Shown piece after piece: positions 43,842 through 55,145 of a DNA stretch of 64,000 bases. The notes under the pieces were generated by a model. It saw only the letters and a list, made by a program, of their open reading frames with translations, had not been told where the DNA came from and ran no database searches. The DNA is taken from the NCBI RefSeq assembly GCF_963678635.1, contig NC_087066.1, positions 2,849,633 through 2,913,632 on the forward strand, given 5' to 3'. The translations under genes and the position numbers were made by a program. The DNA is from Symsagittifera roscoffensis (lineage: Eukaryota; Xenacoelomorpha; Acoela; Convolutidae). Each line of letters begins with the position of its first letter. Position 1 is the first letter of the stretch.

Positions 43842-44990
43842 TCAACGAGAGAGTTCCTGTTGAACCAGGTTTGAACGTAGCAATAGATACAAGGGAACCG
43901 GGTCCTTCTTGGATAAGATCTTAATCTCTGCCGCTTTCTCCACTGTAAATTCAAGATGTCCAGCCATCTGTGTCCTGACTGGTCCAGCCATCTCTAGCAC
44001 TGGCCTTTCGCACAGCTCACGCTTTATATTCAAAATTCTTCCCCTTGTCAGTTCATCGGCTAGACTTTGTCTGGGTATCCTTTTATGAACTCTCGTTAAT
44101 AATTCGCGAATCCTAGGAAGCTCATCAGCTGCGTGTCCGTTTTGGGGGCTTCCTTCTGGATCCGGCTTCACGTCACGCTTTTCCGCCATTCTTCCCAGGT
44201 AATTTATTGAGTTCTTAAGGATCTCACATTTTGAGGGCTTAAATTTCTAGCCAGCTCTCTTCATGCACTCAAAGACTTCATCAAGTCTGTCAAGGTTGTC
44301 TGTCAAGATCGGCGTTGCTATCACTACGTCATCCATAGAGCACATCACGAGGTTCCCATACTTCTTTGTTATGCTGGTCAAGATCTCTGCCATTAGTCTT
44401 TGAAGGGTCGCCTTCGCGTTGCACAAGCCGAAGGGCATCCTTTTCCACTGATTCAAGTCCAACTCACATGCCAATCCGCAATCCGGTCTTTTTTCTACCC
44501 TGTTTCCGCAAGTGAACTTGCCAGAAGGCAGATTTCAGGTCCAGTGTGGTGAAAAACTTGACATCGCCAAGATTCCAGAGGCTCTCGTCTATGCCTTGCA
44601 CTAGATAAGCGTACTTTATGGTCAAAGCGCTCAGGTAGCGAGAGCCGCAACAAGTTTTCAGGTGGCCTCCTTTCTTTTTGGCCGTGATGAGCCAAACGCC
44701 TAGAGTGGCTTCGAGGGTTCTATCGTGTCGTATTCGAGCAGCATTTCTATTTCTGCTCGACACACCTTCATTTTATGAGATGTCATGCGCCTCCCTCCCT
44801 CCTTGTGGGGAACGGCGCCTTCTTCTAGTTCAATCTCGTGGTCGACAGAATTACAAAAACCAAAATCCGCTTTATGTTTTGAAAAAACTTCTGCGTTCCG
44901 ATTTAAAATCACCCTCAGCAACTCAAACTCCCCTCCCCTATCTAACCTTGTAAATGCTTTATTTCCGGCTGAACTAGTTTGTTAGTTTCT
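43842..44990 (-). pseudogene. Reverse transcriptase, unit 1 (element C)
   Basis: Parts in different frames: linker and fingers at 44700-44921 (ADFGFCNSVDHEIELEEGAV), palm at 44464-44763 (KKKGGH and TLDLKSAFWQVHL), and catalytic box region at 44247-44474. The box reads SMDD at about 44328-44339, so Tyr is replaced by Ser next to the two Asp. After KPSKCEI-like sequence the frame runs directly into the tether at 43842-44189, so RNase H is deleted apart from a short join. Confidence 0.88.
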
Positions 44991-45179
44991 ATTTTATATG
45001 AAGAACGACGTTCCGGAAAATTTGAGCAGCTCGATAAGCCGCCATCAGTTTCACGTCTTATTGAAAATATTTCATTTAACGATTTCAAATCATTTATCTT
45101 TTTTGAAACTAGGTCTTTATTCGCGTGAGTTGGACAGTCTTTAACTCAATGCTTTTTCAGCTTCGTCGTTTCTTCATAC

Positions 45180-45893
45180 TCCGTCCTCAATGACAAAGCG
45201 TAGCCAAGTTTCCCTCCATGCTGGATTGAAACCGTTGTGCCCAGTGTATTCAACAATACACTAACACACACCCCGTTTCGTGTGACGGAAAAGCTCCGGC
45301 CTAAAACCACTGAATTTTGGTTTTTCGGGTTCGGTACGAGGTAAACCTGCTAATTATCACTCAATGGGTTTAAATTTCTCAAGCTAAAAATCGCTGTTAC
45401 TGCCTGCCTGGGCTGTTTTTTTTATTTTTCTATCGAAAAAATTTTATTCTCATCAGTTATCATCCATTTTACTGGTCGCTTAACATATTTCCTGTCTGGG
45501 TTCCTAATCATTATCTGTCCGATATTGAGGCGAATCATCACAGCGCAATTCTGGTCGAAGTCACACCCCAGAATGAGCTCATCCGAATCATTCAGGTTCT
45601 CCATCACGGGATAACTCATCCACAGGTTCCGTCCTCCCATATGGAGCACTGTTATTGGAGTACAGCAGGCCAAGTAGATGGCTTCGGGTTTGGCGGCTAC
45701 CAGTCTTAAAATCGTGGGTATCATGTCCTCCCTGGTGAAAACCATCCTTTACCATTTCTTTGTCGGCATTACACTTACTACTGCACCTGTGTATTCTTAC
45801 TCCGATCTCTTTCCATCGGTGTCTAGCAGATGTGCATCCCCATCTGCTTCGTATCCAATGTGTAGCGCTTCTTGTTCCATCATGGCGTCATGA
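45180..45893 (-). pseudogene. Aspartic protease region, unit 1 (element C)
   Basis: The stretch 45422-45745 holds the protease C-terminal half (MVFTREDMIPTILRLVAAK, then ENLNDSDELILGCDF and RNPDRKY). Upstream, near 45795, the active-site loop reads YTGAVVSVMP, with Tyr at the catalytic Asp. A frame change and stop lie next to it. Downstream is the linker to RT. Inactive. Confidence 0.85.
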
Positions 45894-46223
45894 CCATTTG
45901 TACGGACCTTCAGCTCAGACCTTCACCTTCAGCTTTTAGACAGTCCGCATAAATATCCAGATGCATCATGGTGAAGTCTGAAGGTCACTCAGTTTTCTGA
46001 TTACCTGATGTGCCGCCACCAAGTTAATGGACTGTATCTTACTGTATCTTAATGCGTCACCATTTCAAATGTCAGCCCGGAGATCACATTCAACGCCATG
46101 CTCAAACTGCACAGTGCCTTCGTTTCTTCCACTTCAGTTGCTTCAAAGCTGTTGAGTTGATCCTGAGTTCTCTCGTTCTCCAGTTCGAGCTTGACTTTTT
46201 GTTCAATTTCACTTAACGCCAAC

Positions 46224-47250
46224 TCTTGTTGAACTCTAATCGAGGTTTATCGTGTTTATTGTGCCGCTGCCTCATAGTCAATCTTAAGGTCGTTAGCTGT
46301 TTATTAGGTTCTGTTCCACTCCTTTCTTCAAGCACGGCTTGCATTTTCTCCAAGCCAGCTCCTGCGGTTTCAATTTATTCCGTGCTTCCGCCTCGCTCAT
46401 CAGGCCTGCCTTGCCGGCTTTGACGGCTGACAAAACCTCCTCGTGTCTTGGGTGCTTGATGATCGCAACAGCATAACAAAATTGTGAAAAATCTGGTTCA
46501 GAATGCCCCTCCAGCTTGCAAAAGAAACACCAGGGGCCGAAGTTTGCAATCACTACTCTCATAAAATCTTCATGATCGATCTCCAACTCGTGTTTTTCTT
46601 CGAGGCTGAAACCGATTGCTTTCATGCCCGATTTATAAGTTGGGCATGCTGATATATGATGGTCTGTGGAACTGCAGTTTGCACAAGAGCGTCTCTTGTA
46701 CATGTCATATCTGAGCTTGTAACAGCTGTTACGTTGGTTTGCAGGCAAGTTGTTAAAATTACCATAACTGTTTTTGTAATAACCTGATCTTATCTGAGGC
46801 TTCAGCAATATATATTCATTGGCTTCAGTCGCAGGTTGATTGGTTGAAATAGGTGTGTAGTGCGTCGCTAACATTGTCCTGAGTTCATCGTTCTTCACAC
46901 CATCAATGAACTTTGGAGCTACTGCCAAGTTCATACTGCTGTTTGACTACGCCTTCTAAGCCTTTCTCAGTCATTCATGAACTTGTCTACGGTTGCATCT
47001 TTTTGTTGCGTTGTCTTCGATTCTCGAAGTGCATCATCGCTTGGTGTCCTTTTACTCCCGAGCCAAAGCGATTCAACAGTATTTCGAAGATTTTCTCAGC
47101 TGTCTCCCGCTGGTTTTGCTTTTTGGCCATCACTCATTTCAGAATTGTCCCATCCAAGTTGCTGGTGAGCGCACTGCATTCATGACTTTCTGTCAAACCT
47201 TCTTCCTCACAATATAACATCATGACTTCTATACAACCGTCAGATTCATC
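46224..47250 (-). pseudogene. Gag capsid and zinc knuckles, unit 1 (element C)
   Basis: 46293-46934 (213 codons) reads NLAVAPKFIDGVKNDELRTM, then a complete first zinc knuckle CANCSSTDHHISAC at about 46644-46685, then CFFCKLEGHSEPDFSQFC, in which the last zinc ligand is displaced. The capsid part upstream (47185-46934) is frameshifted (FEILLNRFGSGVKGHQAMM-like reading with changes). Confidence 0.85.
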
Positions 47251-47255
47251 CTAAT

Positions 47256-47294
47256 AACATATTGGTTTCTTGAACACCAAGAAACCAATATGTT
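47256..47294. repeat. Perfect palindromic hairpin, 17-bp arms (unit 1)
   Basis: AACATATTGGTTTCTTG pairs perfectly with CAAGAAACCAATATGTT around AACAC. Element A has only one arm-like sequence at the matching position, so the second arm was probably created by a local inverted copy. Confidence 0.92.
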
Positions 47295-47600
47295 TTCTCC
47301 CTGCGCTCATTGGTCCTGAACAAACAGGTTAAAAAAATCTCCAAGGACATGGGGATGGTATGTCGTGGAGTGAGCCTGAGCCACCTGTGAACGTCTCATT
47401 AGCTCTTTGATCATCAGTCACCCGCATCGTCTTTCATCTGTTGGCATCAGTCACCCACTTCTCGCTTGCCGTCTTCATCCCAGGCCACTCAATGAGGTTC
47501 CTGTGATATACCTTATCGCTTCTTTGATGGCCCACCTGATCAAATGACATAAAAAAACTTTTCCGTTTGATAGAGTTGCGGCAATACTATCACGTTATAT

Positions 47601-48650
47601 TTGTACAGTCCTTGTCCTCTTCTTTCCTTTTGCAAGCAACAATCCCATCCTTATTCAGATATAACCGTTCCTATTTCTGCATATAGTGCTGTCTCAAGAT
47701 CCGGTAGTTATCTTCTTCCAAATCTGGTGCCCCTTGTCATACGGTCATTTCTCCGCGCTCCTAGTAAGTCTGAGAGTTTGTATATTGCCCTCAAGTACGT
47801 CTTCTTGACCCTAAGGTGAGCGTTCAGCTCATCGGCTTGATGTGCGTCATATTCCATCTTTACACACCAAATCTTTGTCAATGATTTTGTCTCCCGCTTG
47901 AATGGTACTAGATCAATCCTGACTGCTTCCTTCTGCGGTAATAGGCTCATCGAACGTTTTGACCCCGCTATCATCTCCAAGTCATCTGCCGCGTTATTGA
48001 TGACTTTCTAACTCGGGGACAGGTGTCAGGATCACTATCAGGATCTTGATACCTCTCCCTGGCCAAGTCTTTGGCCGAGTCTCCATCAGCAATTTGTGGA
48101 TCGCCAACTTTAATAATTCAGACCCCGTACTTGAGTTACGTGTCACTCTCCGATTTCCTCGAGGTGTCTTCGACAGATAACTCTATCGTAGGGTGTGTCT
48201 CCACGGCAGATTCTGATGTTCATGATCTACTCATCCATCTAAACACCCGAACCAAACTTTCTCCTCCTAGATTTGCCCATCTTCTAATCCGCTTTCTTCA
48301 GTGTCCGACTCATTGGACAAATTTTTCTTCCTCCGAGTTTTCCGACTCGACTTCTATCAGTTCATGATCAGGCGCCTCAAAAGTGACTGTCTTCTTCTGA
48401 GTCCTGACCTCTTGTTCCCTTGTCTTGTTCGATGTTCCCATAAAAACGCTTTGAGGAATTGGGGAAACTAGTTGCTGAACTACTGGCCTATAATCTTTTT
48501 CATTTTTTTTTGTGTTGGCGTCTTGATGGTTTCATCTGTAATTTCTCACTGATCATCAGCAAAACCATGCCCGCTGCACATTCAAAATCTTCTCTAATTT
48601 TTTCTCTCTTATAATCCATTCAGCGTTCGCATCACTTCTAATGTGAGTTG
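47601..48650 (-). pseudogene. pol spacer, unit 2 (element C)
   Basis: Second copy of 42758-43775, nearly identical; a single extra T in a run near 48510 changes one frame (EKDYRP region) relative to unit 1. Confidence 0.7.
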
Positions 48651-48657
48651 CACCGTT

Positions 48658-49830
48658 TTATCTAGCAATGATAGGCTGTTTATGTTCAACGAGAGAGTTC
48701 CTGTTGACCAGGTTTGAACGTAGCAATAGATACAAGGGAACCGGGTCCTTCTTGGATAAGATCTTAATCTCTGCCGCTTTCTCCACTGTAAATTCAAGAT
48801 GTCCAGCCATCTGTGTCCTGACTGGTCCAGCCATCTCTAGCACTGGCCTTTCGCACAGCTCACGCTTTATATTCAAAATTCTTCCCCTTGTCAGTTCATC
48901 GGCTAGACTTTGTCTGGGTATCCTTTTATGAACTCTCGTTAATAATTCGCGAATCCTATGAAGCTCATCAGCTGCGTGTCCGTTTTGGGGGCTTCCTTCT
49001 GGATCCGGCTTCACGTCACGCTTTTCCGCCATTCTTCCCAGGTAATTTATTGAGTTCTTAAGGATCTCACATTTTGAGGGCTTGAATTTCTAGCCAGCTC
49101 TCTTCATGCACTCAAAGACTTCATCAAGTCTGTCAAGGTTGTCTGTCAAGATCGGCGTTGCTATCACTACGTCATCCATAGAGCACATCACGAGGTTCCC
49201 ATACTTCTTTGTTATGCTGGTCAAGATCTCTGCCATTAGTCTTTGAAGGGTCGCCTTCGCGTTGCACAAGCCGAAGGGCATCCTTTTCCACTGATTCAAG
49301 TCCAACTCACATGCCAATCCGCAATCCGGTCTTTTTTCTACCCTGTTTCCGCAAGTGAACTTGCCAGAAGGCAGATTTCAGGTCCAGTGTGGTGAAAAAC
49401 TTGACATCGCCAAGATTCCAGAGGCTCTCGTCTATGCCATGCACTAGATAAGCGTACTTTATGGTCATAGCGCTCAGGTAGCGAGAGCCGCAACAAGTTT
49501 TCAGGTGGCCTCCTTTCTTTTTGGCCGTGATGAGCCAAACGCCTAGAGTGGCTTCGAGGGTTCTATCGTGTCGTATTCGAGCAGCATTTCTATTTCTGCT
49601 CGACACACCTTCATTTTATGAGATGTCATGCGCCTCCCTCCCTCCTTGTGGGGAACGGCGCCTTCTTCTAGTTCAATCTCGTGGTCGACAGAATTACAAA
49701 AACCAAAATCCGCTTTATGTTTTGAAAAAACTTCTGCGTTCCGATTTAAAATCACCCTCAGCAACTCAAACTCCCCTCCCCTATCTAACCTTGTAAATGC
49801 TTTATTTCCGGCTGAACTAGTTTGTTAGTT
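48658..49830 (-). pseudogene. Reverse transcriptase, unit 2 (element C)
   Basis: Second copy of 43842-44990 with the same SMDD box (49090-49317) and same deletions. A one-base deletion near 48705 shifts the tether frame, so the NLVQQELSR sequence of unit 1 becomes NLVNRNSLVEH. Confidence 0.88.
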
Positions 49831-50011
49831 TCTATTTTATATGAAGAACGACGTTCCGGAAAATTTGAGCAGCTCGATAAGCCGCCATCAGTTTCACGTC
49901 TTATTGAAAATATTTCATTTAACGATTTCAAATCATTTATCTTTTTTGAAACTAGGTCTTTATTCGCGTGAGTTGGACAGTCTTTAACTCAATGCTTTTT
50001 CAGCTTCGTCG

Positions 50012-50724
50012 TTTCTTCATACTCCGTCCTCAATGACAAAGCGTAGCCAAGTTTCCCTCCATGCTGGATTGAAACCGTTGTGCCCAGTGTATTCAACAAT
50101 ACACTAACACACACCCCGTTTCGTGTGACGGAAAAGCTCCGGCCTAAAACCACTGAATTTTGGTTTTTCGGGTAAACCTGCTAATTATCACTCAATGGGT
50201 TTAAATTTCTCAAGCTAAAAATCGCTGTTACTGCCTGCCTGGGCTGTTTTTTTTATTTTTCTATCGAAAAAATTTTATTCTCATCAGTTATCATCCATTT
50301 TACTGGTCGCTTAACATATTTCCTGTCTGGGTTCCTAATCATTATCTGTCCGATATTGAGGCGAATCATCACAGCGCAATTCTGGTCGAAGTCACACCCC
50401 AGAATGAGCTCATCCGAATCATTCAGGTTCTCCATCACGGGATAACTCATCCACAGGTTCCGTCCTCCCATATGGAGCACTGTTATTGGAGTACAGCAGG
50501 CCAAGTAGATGGCTTCGGGTTTGGCGGCTACCAGTCTTAAAATCGTGGGTATCATGTCCTCCCTGGTGAAAACCATCCTTTACCATTTCTTTGTCGGCAT
50601 TACACTTACTACTGCACCTGTGTATTCTTACTCCGATCTCTTTCCATCGGTGTCTAGCAGATGTGCATCCCCATCTGCTTCGTATCCAATGTGTAGCGCT
50701 TCTTGTTCCATCATGGCGTCATGA
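50012..50724 (-). pseudogene. Aspartic protease region, unit 2 (element C)
   Basis: Second copy of 45180-45893, with the same altered YTGA loop and with the 12-bp deletion in the adjoining linker near 50173. Confidence 0.85.
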
Positions 50725-51054
50725 CCATTTGTACGGACCTTCAGCTCAGACCTTCACCTTCAGCTTTTAGACAGTCCGCATAAATATCCAGATGCATCAT
50801 GGTGAACTCTGAAGGTCACTCAGTTTTCTGATTACCTGATGTGCCGCCACCAAGTTAAAGGACTGTATCTTACTGTATCTTAATGCGTCACCATTTCAAA
50901 TGTCAGCCCGGAGATCACATTCAACGCCATGCTCAAACTGCACAGTGCCTTCGTTTCTTCCACTTCAGTTGCTTCAAAGCTGTTGAGTTGATCCTGAGTT
51001 CTCTCGTTCTCCAGTTCGAGCTTGACTTTTTGTTCAATTTCACTTAACGCCAAC

Positions 51055-52081
51055 TCTTGTTGAACTCTAATCGAGGTTTATCGTGTTTATTGTGCCGCTG
51101 CCTCATAGTGAATCTTAAGGTCGTTAGCTGTTTATTAGGTTCTGTTCCACTCCTTTCTTCAAGCACGGCTTGCATTTTCTCCAAGCCAGCTCCTGCGGTT
51201 TCAATTTATTCCGTGCTTCCGCCTCGCTCATCAGGCCTGCCTTGCTGGCTTTGACGGCTGACAAAACCTCCTCGTGTCTTGGGTGCTTGATGATCGCAAC
51301 AGCATAACAAAATTGTGACAAATCTGGTTCAGAATGCCCCTCCAGCTTGCAAAAGAAACACCAGGGGCCGAAGTTTGCAATCACTACTCTCATAAAATCT
51401 TCATGATCGATCTCCAACTCGTGTTTTTCTTCGAGGCTGAAACCGATTGCTTTCATGCCCGGTTTATAAGTTGGGCATGCTGATATATGATGGTCTGTGG
51501 AACTGCAGTTTGCACAAGAGCGTCTCTTGTACATGTCATATCTGAGCTTGTACCAGCTGTTACGTTGGTTTGCAGGCAAGTTGTTAAAATTACCATAACT
51601 GTTTTTGTAATAACCTGATCTTATCTGAGGCTTCAGCAATATATATTCATTGGCTTCAGTCGCAGGTTGATAAGTTGAAAGAGGTGTGTAGTGCGTCGCT
51701 AACATTGTCCTGAGTTCATCGTTCTTCACACCATCAATGAACTTTGGAGCTACTGCCAAGTTCATACTGCTGTTTGACTACGCCTTCTAAGCCTTTCTCA
51801 GTCATTCATGAACTTGTCTACGGTTGCATCTTTTTGTTGCGTTGTCTTCGATTCTCGAAGTGCATCATCGCTTGGTGTCCTTTTACTCCCGAGCCAAAGC
51901 GATTCAACAGTATTTCGAAGATTTTCTCAGCTGTCTCCCGCTGGTTTTGCTTTTTGGCCATCACTCATTTCAGAATTGTCCCATCCAAGTTGCTGGTGAG
52001 CGCACTGCATTCATGACTTTCTGTCAAACCTTCTTCCTCACAATATAACATCATGACTTCTATACAACCGTCAGATTCATC
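51055..52081 (-). pseudogene. Gag capsid and zinc knuckles, unit 2 (element C)
   Basis: Second copy of 46224-47250 (213-codon stretch at 51124-51765). First zinc knuckle complete; in the second the position of the last Cys reads Leu (SEPDLSQFC) against Phe in unit 1. A few substitutions, for example around THYTPLSTYQPA, distinguish the copies. Confidence 0.85.
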
Positions 52082-52086
52082 CTAAT

Positions 52087-52125
52087 AACATATTGGTTTC
52101 TTGAACACCAAGAAACCAATATGTT
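52087..52125. repeat. Perfect palindromic hairpin, 17-bp arms (unit 2)
   Basis: Same 17-bp arms and AACAC loop as 47256-47294, 4831 bp further on. Its presence in both units shows that it predates the tandem duplication. Confidence 0.92.
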
Positions 52126-52181
52126 TTCTCCCTGCGCTCATTGGTCCTGAACAAACAGGTTAAAAAAATCTCCAAGGACAT

Positions 52182-53114
52182 GTTCAGGGGATTGAACGCT
52201 ATGGCCATTGATGTTTCATCCCTTGAATATCCCACTTGATCTTTCCTATCTGTTCCTTGAGACTCTGGAACTTCCCTCCTGTCCGAGTCTTGGGCTGAGA
52301 ATTTCCTTGGTTCGAGTGGTTCCAGTTTAAAGAATCACCGCTTCCACTCGAATGTGCACCTCGAGTAGGCTATTCGTTCGAGATTGGCCTAGTGCCAAGG
52401 GTGTCTTCTCTGATAATCGTGGGGTTCCTAGACTGCCAGTTGCGTTGCTGAAAGAGTTACCTCTTCCTCTTGTGGGCCCTTATGTCCTTCCTCTGTTTGG
52501 ATTCCCATTGAAGTTCTTTCTCGGCTCTCTACAAGCCTCTCTCGAGTGTGCGCATCTTTTTCTAGATTCGCTCCTGTTTCCCAGCAGGCCATTCTGTCCA
52601 TTTTAGCCTGAGAGCGTCTTTCCATCATTGAATCTGTCCTGGTATCGAGAATCCCAAGAGTCTGCTCTTGTTTATTTCGAAGTTTCTCCAGGTCAGCTCT
52701 CGATCGTTGCTCTCTTTGTTTTGGTTCCCGCGTCATTCGCGCGAAATTTCTGACCAAGTTCTCTTGTGTCCTCTCTTTTAAGCGTTTCTCGATTTTACTA
52801 ACCTCCAGACTTTTAAGATTTATTTCCTCCCGCAGGCTTTCTCTATCAACATGAACTGCTCTTTCTAGTTCTTTCATTCTTATTGACATCTGTTCATTGT
52901 GTTCACCCAAGCTATCCACAATCCTGGTCAAGGACTCTTCCGTTGATGCTCCGTTGTCCACCAATGGAGTCACTACTGGTGGCGTCACCTTCTTCGTGCC
53001 AGAGAGTTCAGTACTGGTCGACACTCGCGCTGCTATTATCTGTCTCGAAGGTCCCTTATAATACGCCTCTAGTTTTTTAAAGCATTGGTCAGTTTGACTC
53101 GTCTGTCTACCCAA
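52182..53114 (-). pseudogene. Gag N-terminal coiled-coil region (element C)
   Basis: 52428-53114 encodes 228 residues: TPLVDNGASTEESLTRIVDS followed by a long coiled coil (MKELERAVHVDRESLREEIN, RSRADLEKLRNKQEQTL). It reads on through DSDRREVPESQGTDRKDQ to the capsid start (52182). This is the piece that the R1 repeat replaces in A and B. The upstream edge at about 53103 meets a fold-back-element fragment, so the true N-terminus is missing. Confidence 0.8.
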
Positions 53115-53240
53115 TCAAGATTCTCTCTCGCCCAGCGATGATTTTCTCGCAGGATTTTGCAATGCTCTCTGTCAGGAACAAGACAGCTCTAGTGTAAATG
53201 ATGTTTTTGGTAAAATTGCCAAAAACAATTTTACTCTAGT
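53103..53240. repeat. Fragment of the fold-back element
   Basis: CAAGATTCTCTCTCGCCCAG and AGGAACAAGACAGCTCTA match the left arm of the fold-back element at 55146. It ends in a small palindrome (TTTTTGG and CCAAAAA around TAAAATTG). Confidence 0.7.
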
Positions 53241-53274
53241 ATGATTTTGCTCTTATTTCTTGCTCTTATTTAAT

Positions 53275-54190
53275 GCCTTACTTAGAGCATCCGATAGGCG
53301 CGGAGTGCTTCGTTAACGGTTCTGCTGATCGCGATGTTAAAACATAACACCCAGGAGCGCCAAAAAAACATATATGTAACATTCGCCCGGAAGTAAATGC
53401 TGATGGAAAACAAAGCTAGGTTCTATAACGACTGGCTAGCGTTTTAACAAAGCTTCACATGCTTTTAACCGTCTCTACCAAAGCCAGAGTAGCATGGGGT
53501 CCATTAAAATTTGTCCACAAAGTCGTTACAACCTTAAAGCTATCGGCCAATTTGCTCAAATAAACAATTTTATATGTAAAACTAGTGAGCTCATGGCTAT
53601 CTCTCAGTATCCCTAGACCACGAGGTGACTCTTAAAAACAGGGCTACTTCTTATTAAATGTATTACCATAGTTTTTTTTTCGGTAGATAAGAATCATCAT
53701 GTCCATCGCAGTTGGATCAACCCTTTCTCTCAACTCGTAGCTTCTCATAGTCTGAAAATTGAACTAGATGTTAATTAATTTCAGTTCAACACGTTGCGGA
53801 CGGTAAAATTTGTTAAAAACTCAGTTCATTGTCTTCTCCAAGACCCTTCGGGATTTGTGCCTTTCACAAATAAGCTCGAGCTTCAGCGCCGGGAAGGCAT
53901 GCAACCTCGGCTTTCGGACTTCCCCATTGATAAAGTCAGCAACAGTTACGATTGTTTCAGCACAATTGTTACTTTGCGGAATGCTTCCGGATCTTCATAC
54001 TCGTTTTTTCTAATTTTTTATCTGCTTAGTTCAGCGTTCTGTGTTTCTCTGAATATCGAAAATCGTTCTCCTGATTTTCGCGGTTTTTCAGTTGTAGCGA
54101 AATGTCAAGGTCGTAACATGTCTTTAAAACGGAACGAATTCTTAAAACTTTACATGTCAGTCGAAACCAACTTCTCCCAATTCGTTCCTT
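53275..54190. repeat. R1 repeat, longest uninterrupted copy
   Basis: Matches the left part at 16745 (GAGCATCCG, GCGCGGAGTGCT, GTTAACGGTTCTGC, TAACATTCGCCCGGAAGTA) and the core of the other copies. Hairpins: 53285-53310 (GAGCAT/CCG), 53586-53632 (CTA/TAG where others have CTG/CAG), 53701-53717 (TCCA/TGGA) and about 53940-53970 (ACGATTGT/ACAATTGT). The open frame across its right end (53794-54201) has no recognised motif. Confidence 0.75.
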
Positions 54191-54570
54191 TGAAAAACTA
54201 ACTTTACTATGAATTCGAAACAGACAAATATTCCACTGAACTGTTCTCAATAAAAATTTGTTGATGAATGTCACATATTGTGTTGTTTTTCCCGTAATAA
54301 AATACTAGTCAAGAGAATTGAATTTATCTTCATAGTAGTAGCACGCAATCTTTGGGTGAATTCAGCCAAGTGATTAGCTTCAGTTTAGGGAAAATAGATA
54401 CGAAAATTGCTAATATTTCACATAACATGAACGTTTCAACTATAGATAAGAAACATATTATTATCTTATTCAACTATAGATGTGGAAAGTTCCTCATTAA
54501 TAATGTCAACGACATAAGAGCAATTATTTAGCGTATATAACTGCCTTCCTGTTGAGCAGTTTTAGGGAAT
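54191..54570. other. AT-rich non-coding spacer
   Basis: No coding or RNA feature recognised between R1 and the following repeats. Confidence 0.5.
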
Positions 54571-54578
54571 CTTTGAGC

Positions 54579-54650
54579 GTCCGTGGCTGAGAGGTAGGTG
54601 CATGAAGTTCATAATCACTAGATCGCAGATCGCTGAGTTTTTGCTTACTT
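54579..54650 (+). other. Possible tRNA-like sequence (weak)
   Basis: GTCCGTGGCTGAGAGGTAGG contains TGGCTGAGAGG, close to a pol III A box. The downstream B-box candidate (AGATCGCAGATC) is poor and stems do not fold convincingly. Confidence 0.25.
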
Positions 54651-54667
54651 CTACTTTTTTGGTAAGA

Positions 54668-54893
54668 GTCGCCTACTTATGTCACATATTAGGTTAAGAA
54701 AAATTGGCCCTTTAACCACTGGCTCAAGGATCAGGGACACAACTCTTGTGCTTTTAAACATCATTCATTCGGAGCCAATTTGGTTCGCGCAAGACATGAG
54801 ACTACAAATCATTTTACGCTTAAAAACCCCTACCAAAAGCCCCCCCCCCCCCCGAACTCTAGAAATAAGAACGCCCCCATGGCTAGGTCTCTA
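54668..54893 (+). repeat. Dispersed repeat, copy 1 of an inverted pair
   Basis: About 225 bp whose reverse complement lies at 57181-57399 with moderate divergence; shared words include GACATGAGACTACAAA and AGAACGCCCCCATG. It contains a run of 14 C. Coding potential is not evident. Confidence 0.75.
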
Positions 54894-55145
54894 AAATATC
54901 TAAAAGCGCGATCGCCCTTCAACAAAACAGTGTTGGAAGCTCTAGTACACCATTAATTTTTACTGGACAGTTGATCAACTTAAAACTCGACCTATCTCAA
55001 AATAATCACATTAAAGGCACTCAGGACATTAAATACAGTACTCACATAGTGATGCGATTCTAGAATTAAGTAAATGATAATGACAAAGTTATTCTTGAAA
55101 TTGTCTGCAATAAGTAGTTTTAAAATAACAAGTTTAATCTTCTGA
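54894..55145. other. Non-coding spacer
   Basis: No recognised feature. Confidence 0.5.

Larger units (their letters stand above)
42508..47350. repeat. Tandem duplication unit 1 (4843 bp)
   Basis: Unit 1 is followed head to tail by unit 2 (47351-52181). The joint reads AAGGACAT|GGGGATGG at 47350/47351. Unit 2 is 12 bp shorter because of one deletion in the protease-RT linker (the TTCGGTACGAGG word near 45330 is absent), with only scattered substitutions otherwise. Confidence 0.95.
47351..52181. repeat. Tandem duplication unit 2 (4831 bp)
   Basis: Second copy of 42508-47350. It continues on its right into the unique Gag N-terminal part, which unit 1 lacks. The 12-bp deletion and scattered substitutions show the copies are not simply one sequence read twice. 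Confidence 0.95.
41232..53114 (-). mobile_element. Element C: degenerate Ty3/Gypsy element with internal tandem duplication
   Basis: Minus-strand order is Gag coiled coil, capsid, zinc knuckle, protease, RT, spacer, integrase and pol tail. The block 42508-47350 is repeated as 47351-52181, so Gag-to-integrase is present twice while the unique ends appear once. Its catalytic motifs are altered in both copies. It belongs to the A/B/E clade. Confidence 0.9.

Noticed and set aside
53794-54201. 135-codon plus-strand open frame
   Set aside because: It lies within R1 repeat sequence and is not kept in the other R1 copies.
54579-54650. Functional tRNA gene
   Set aside because: The A box is fair but the B box and cloverleaf stems are poor; kept only as a weak tRNA-like feature.
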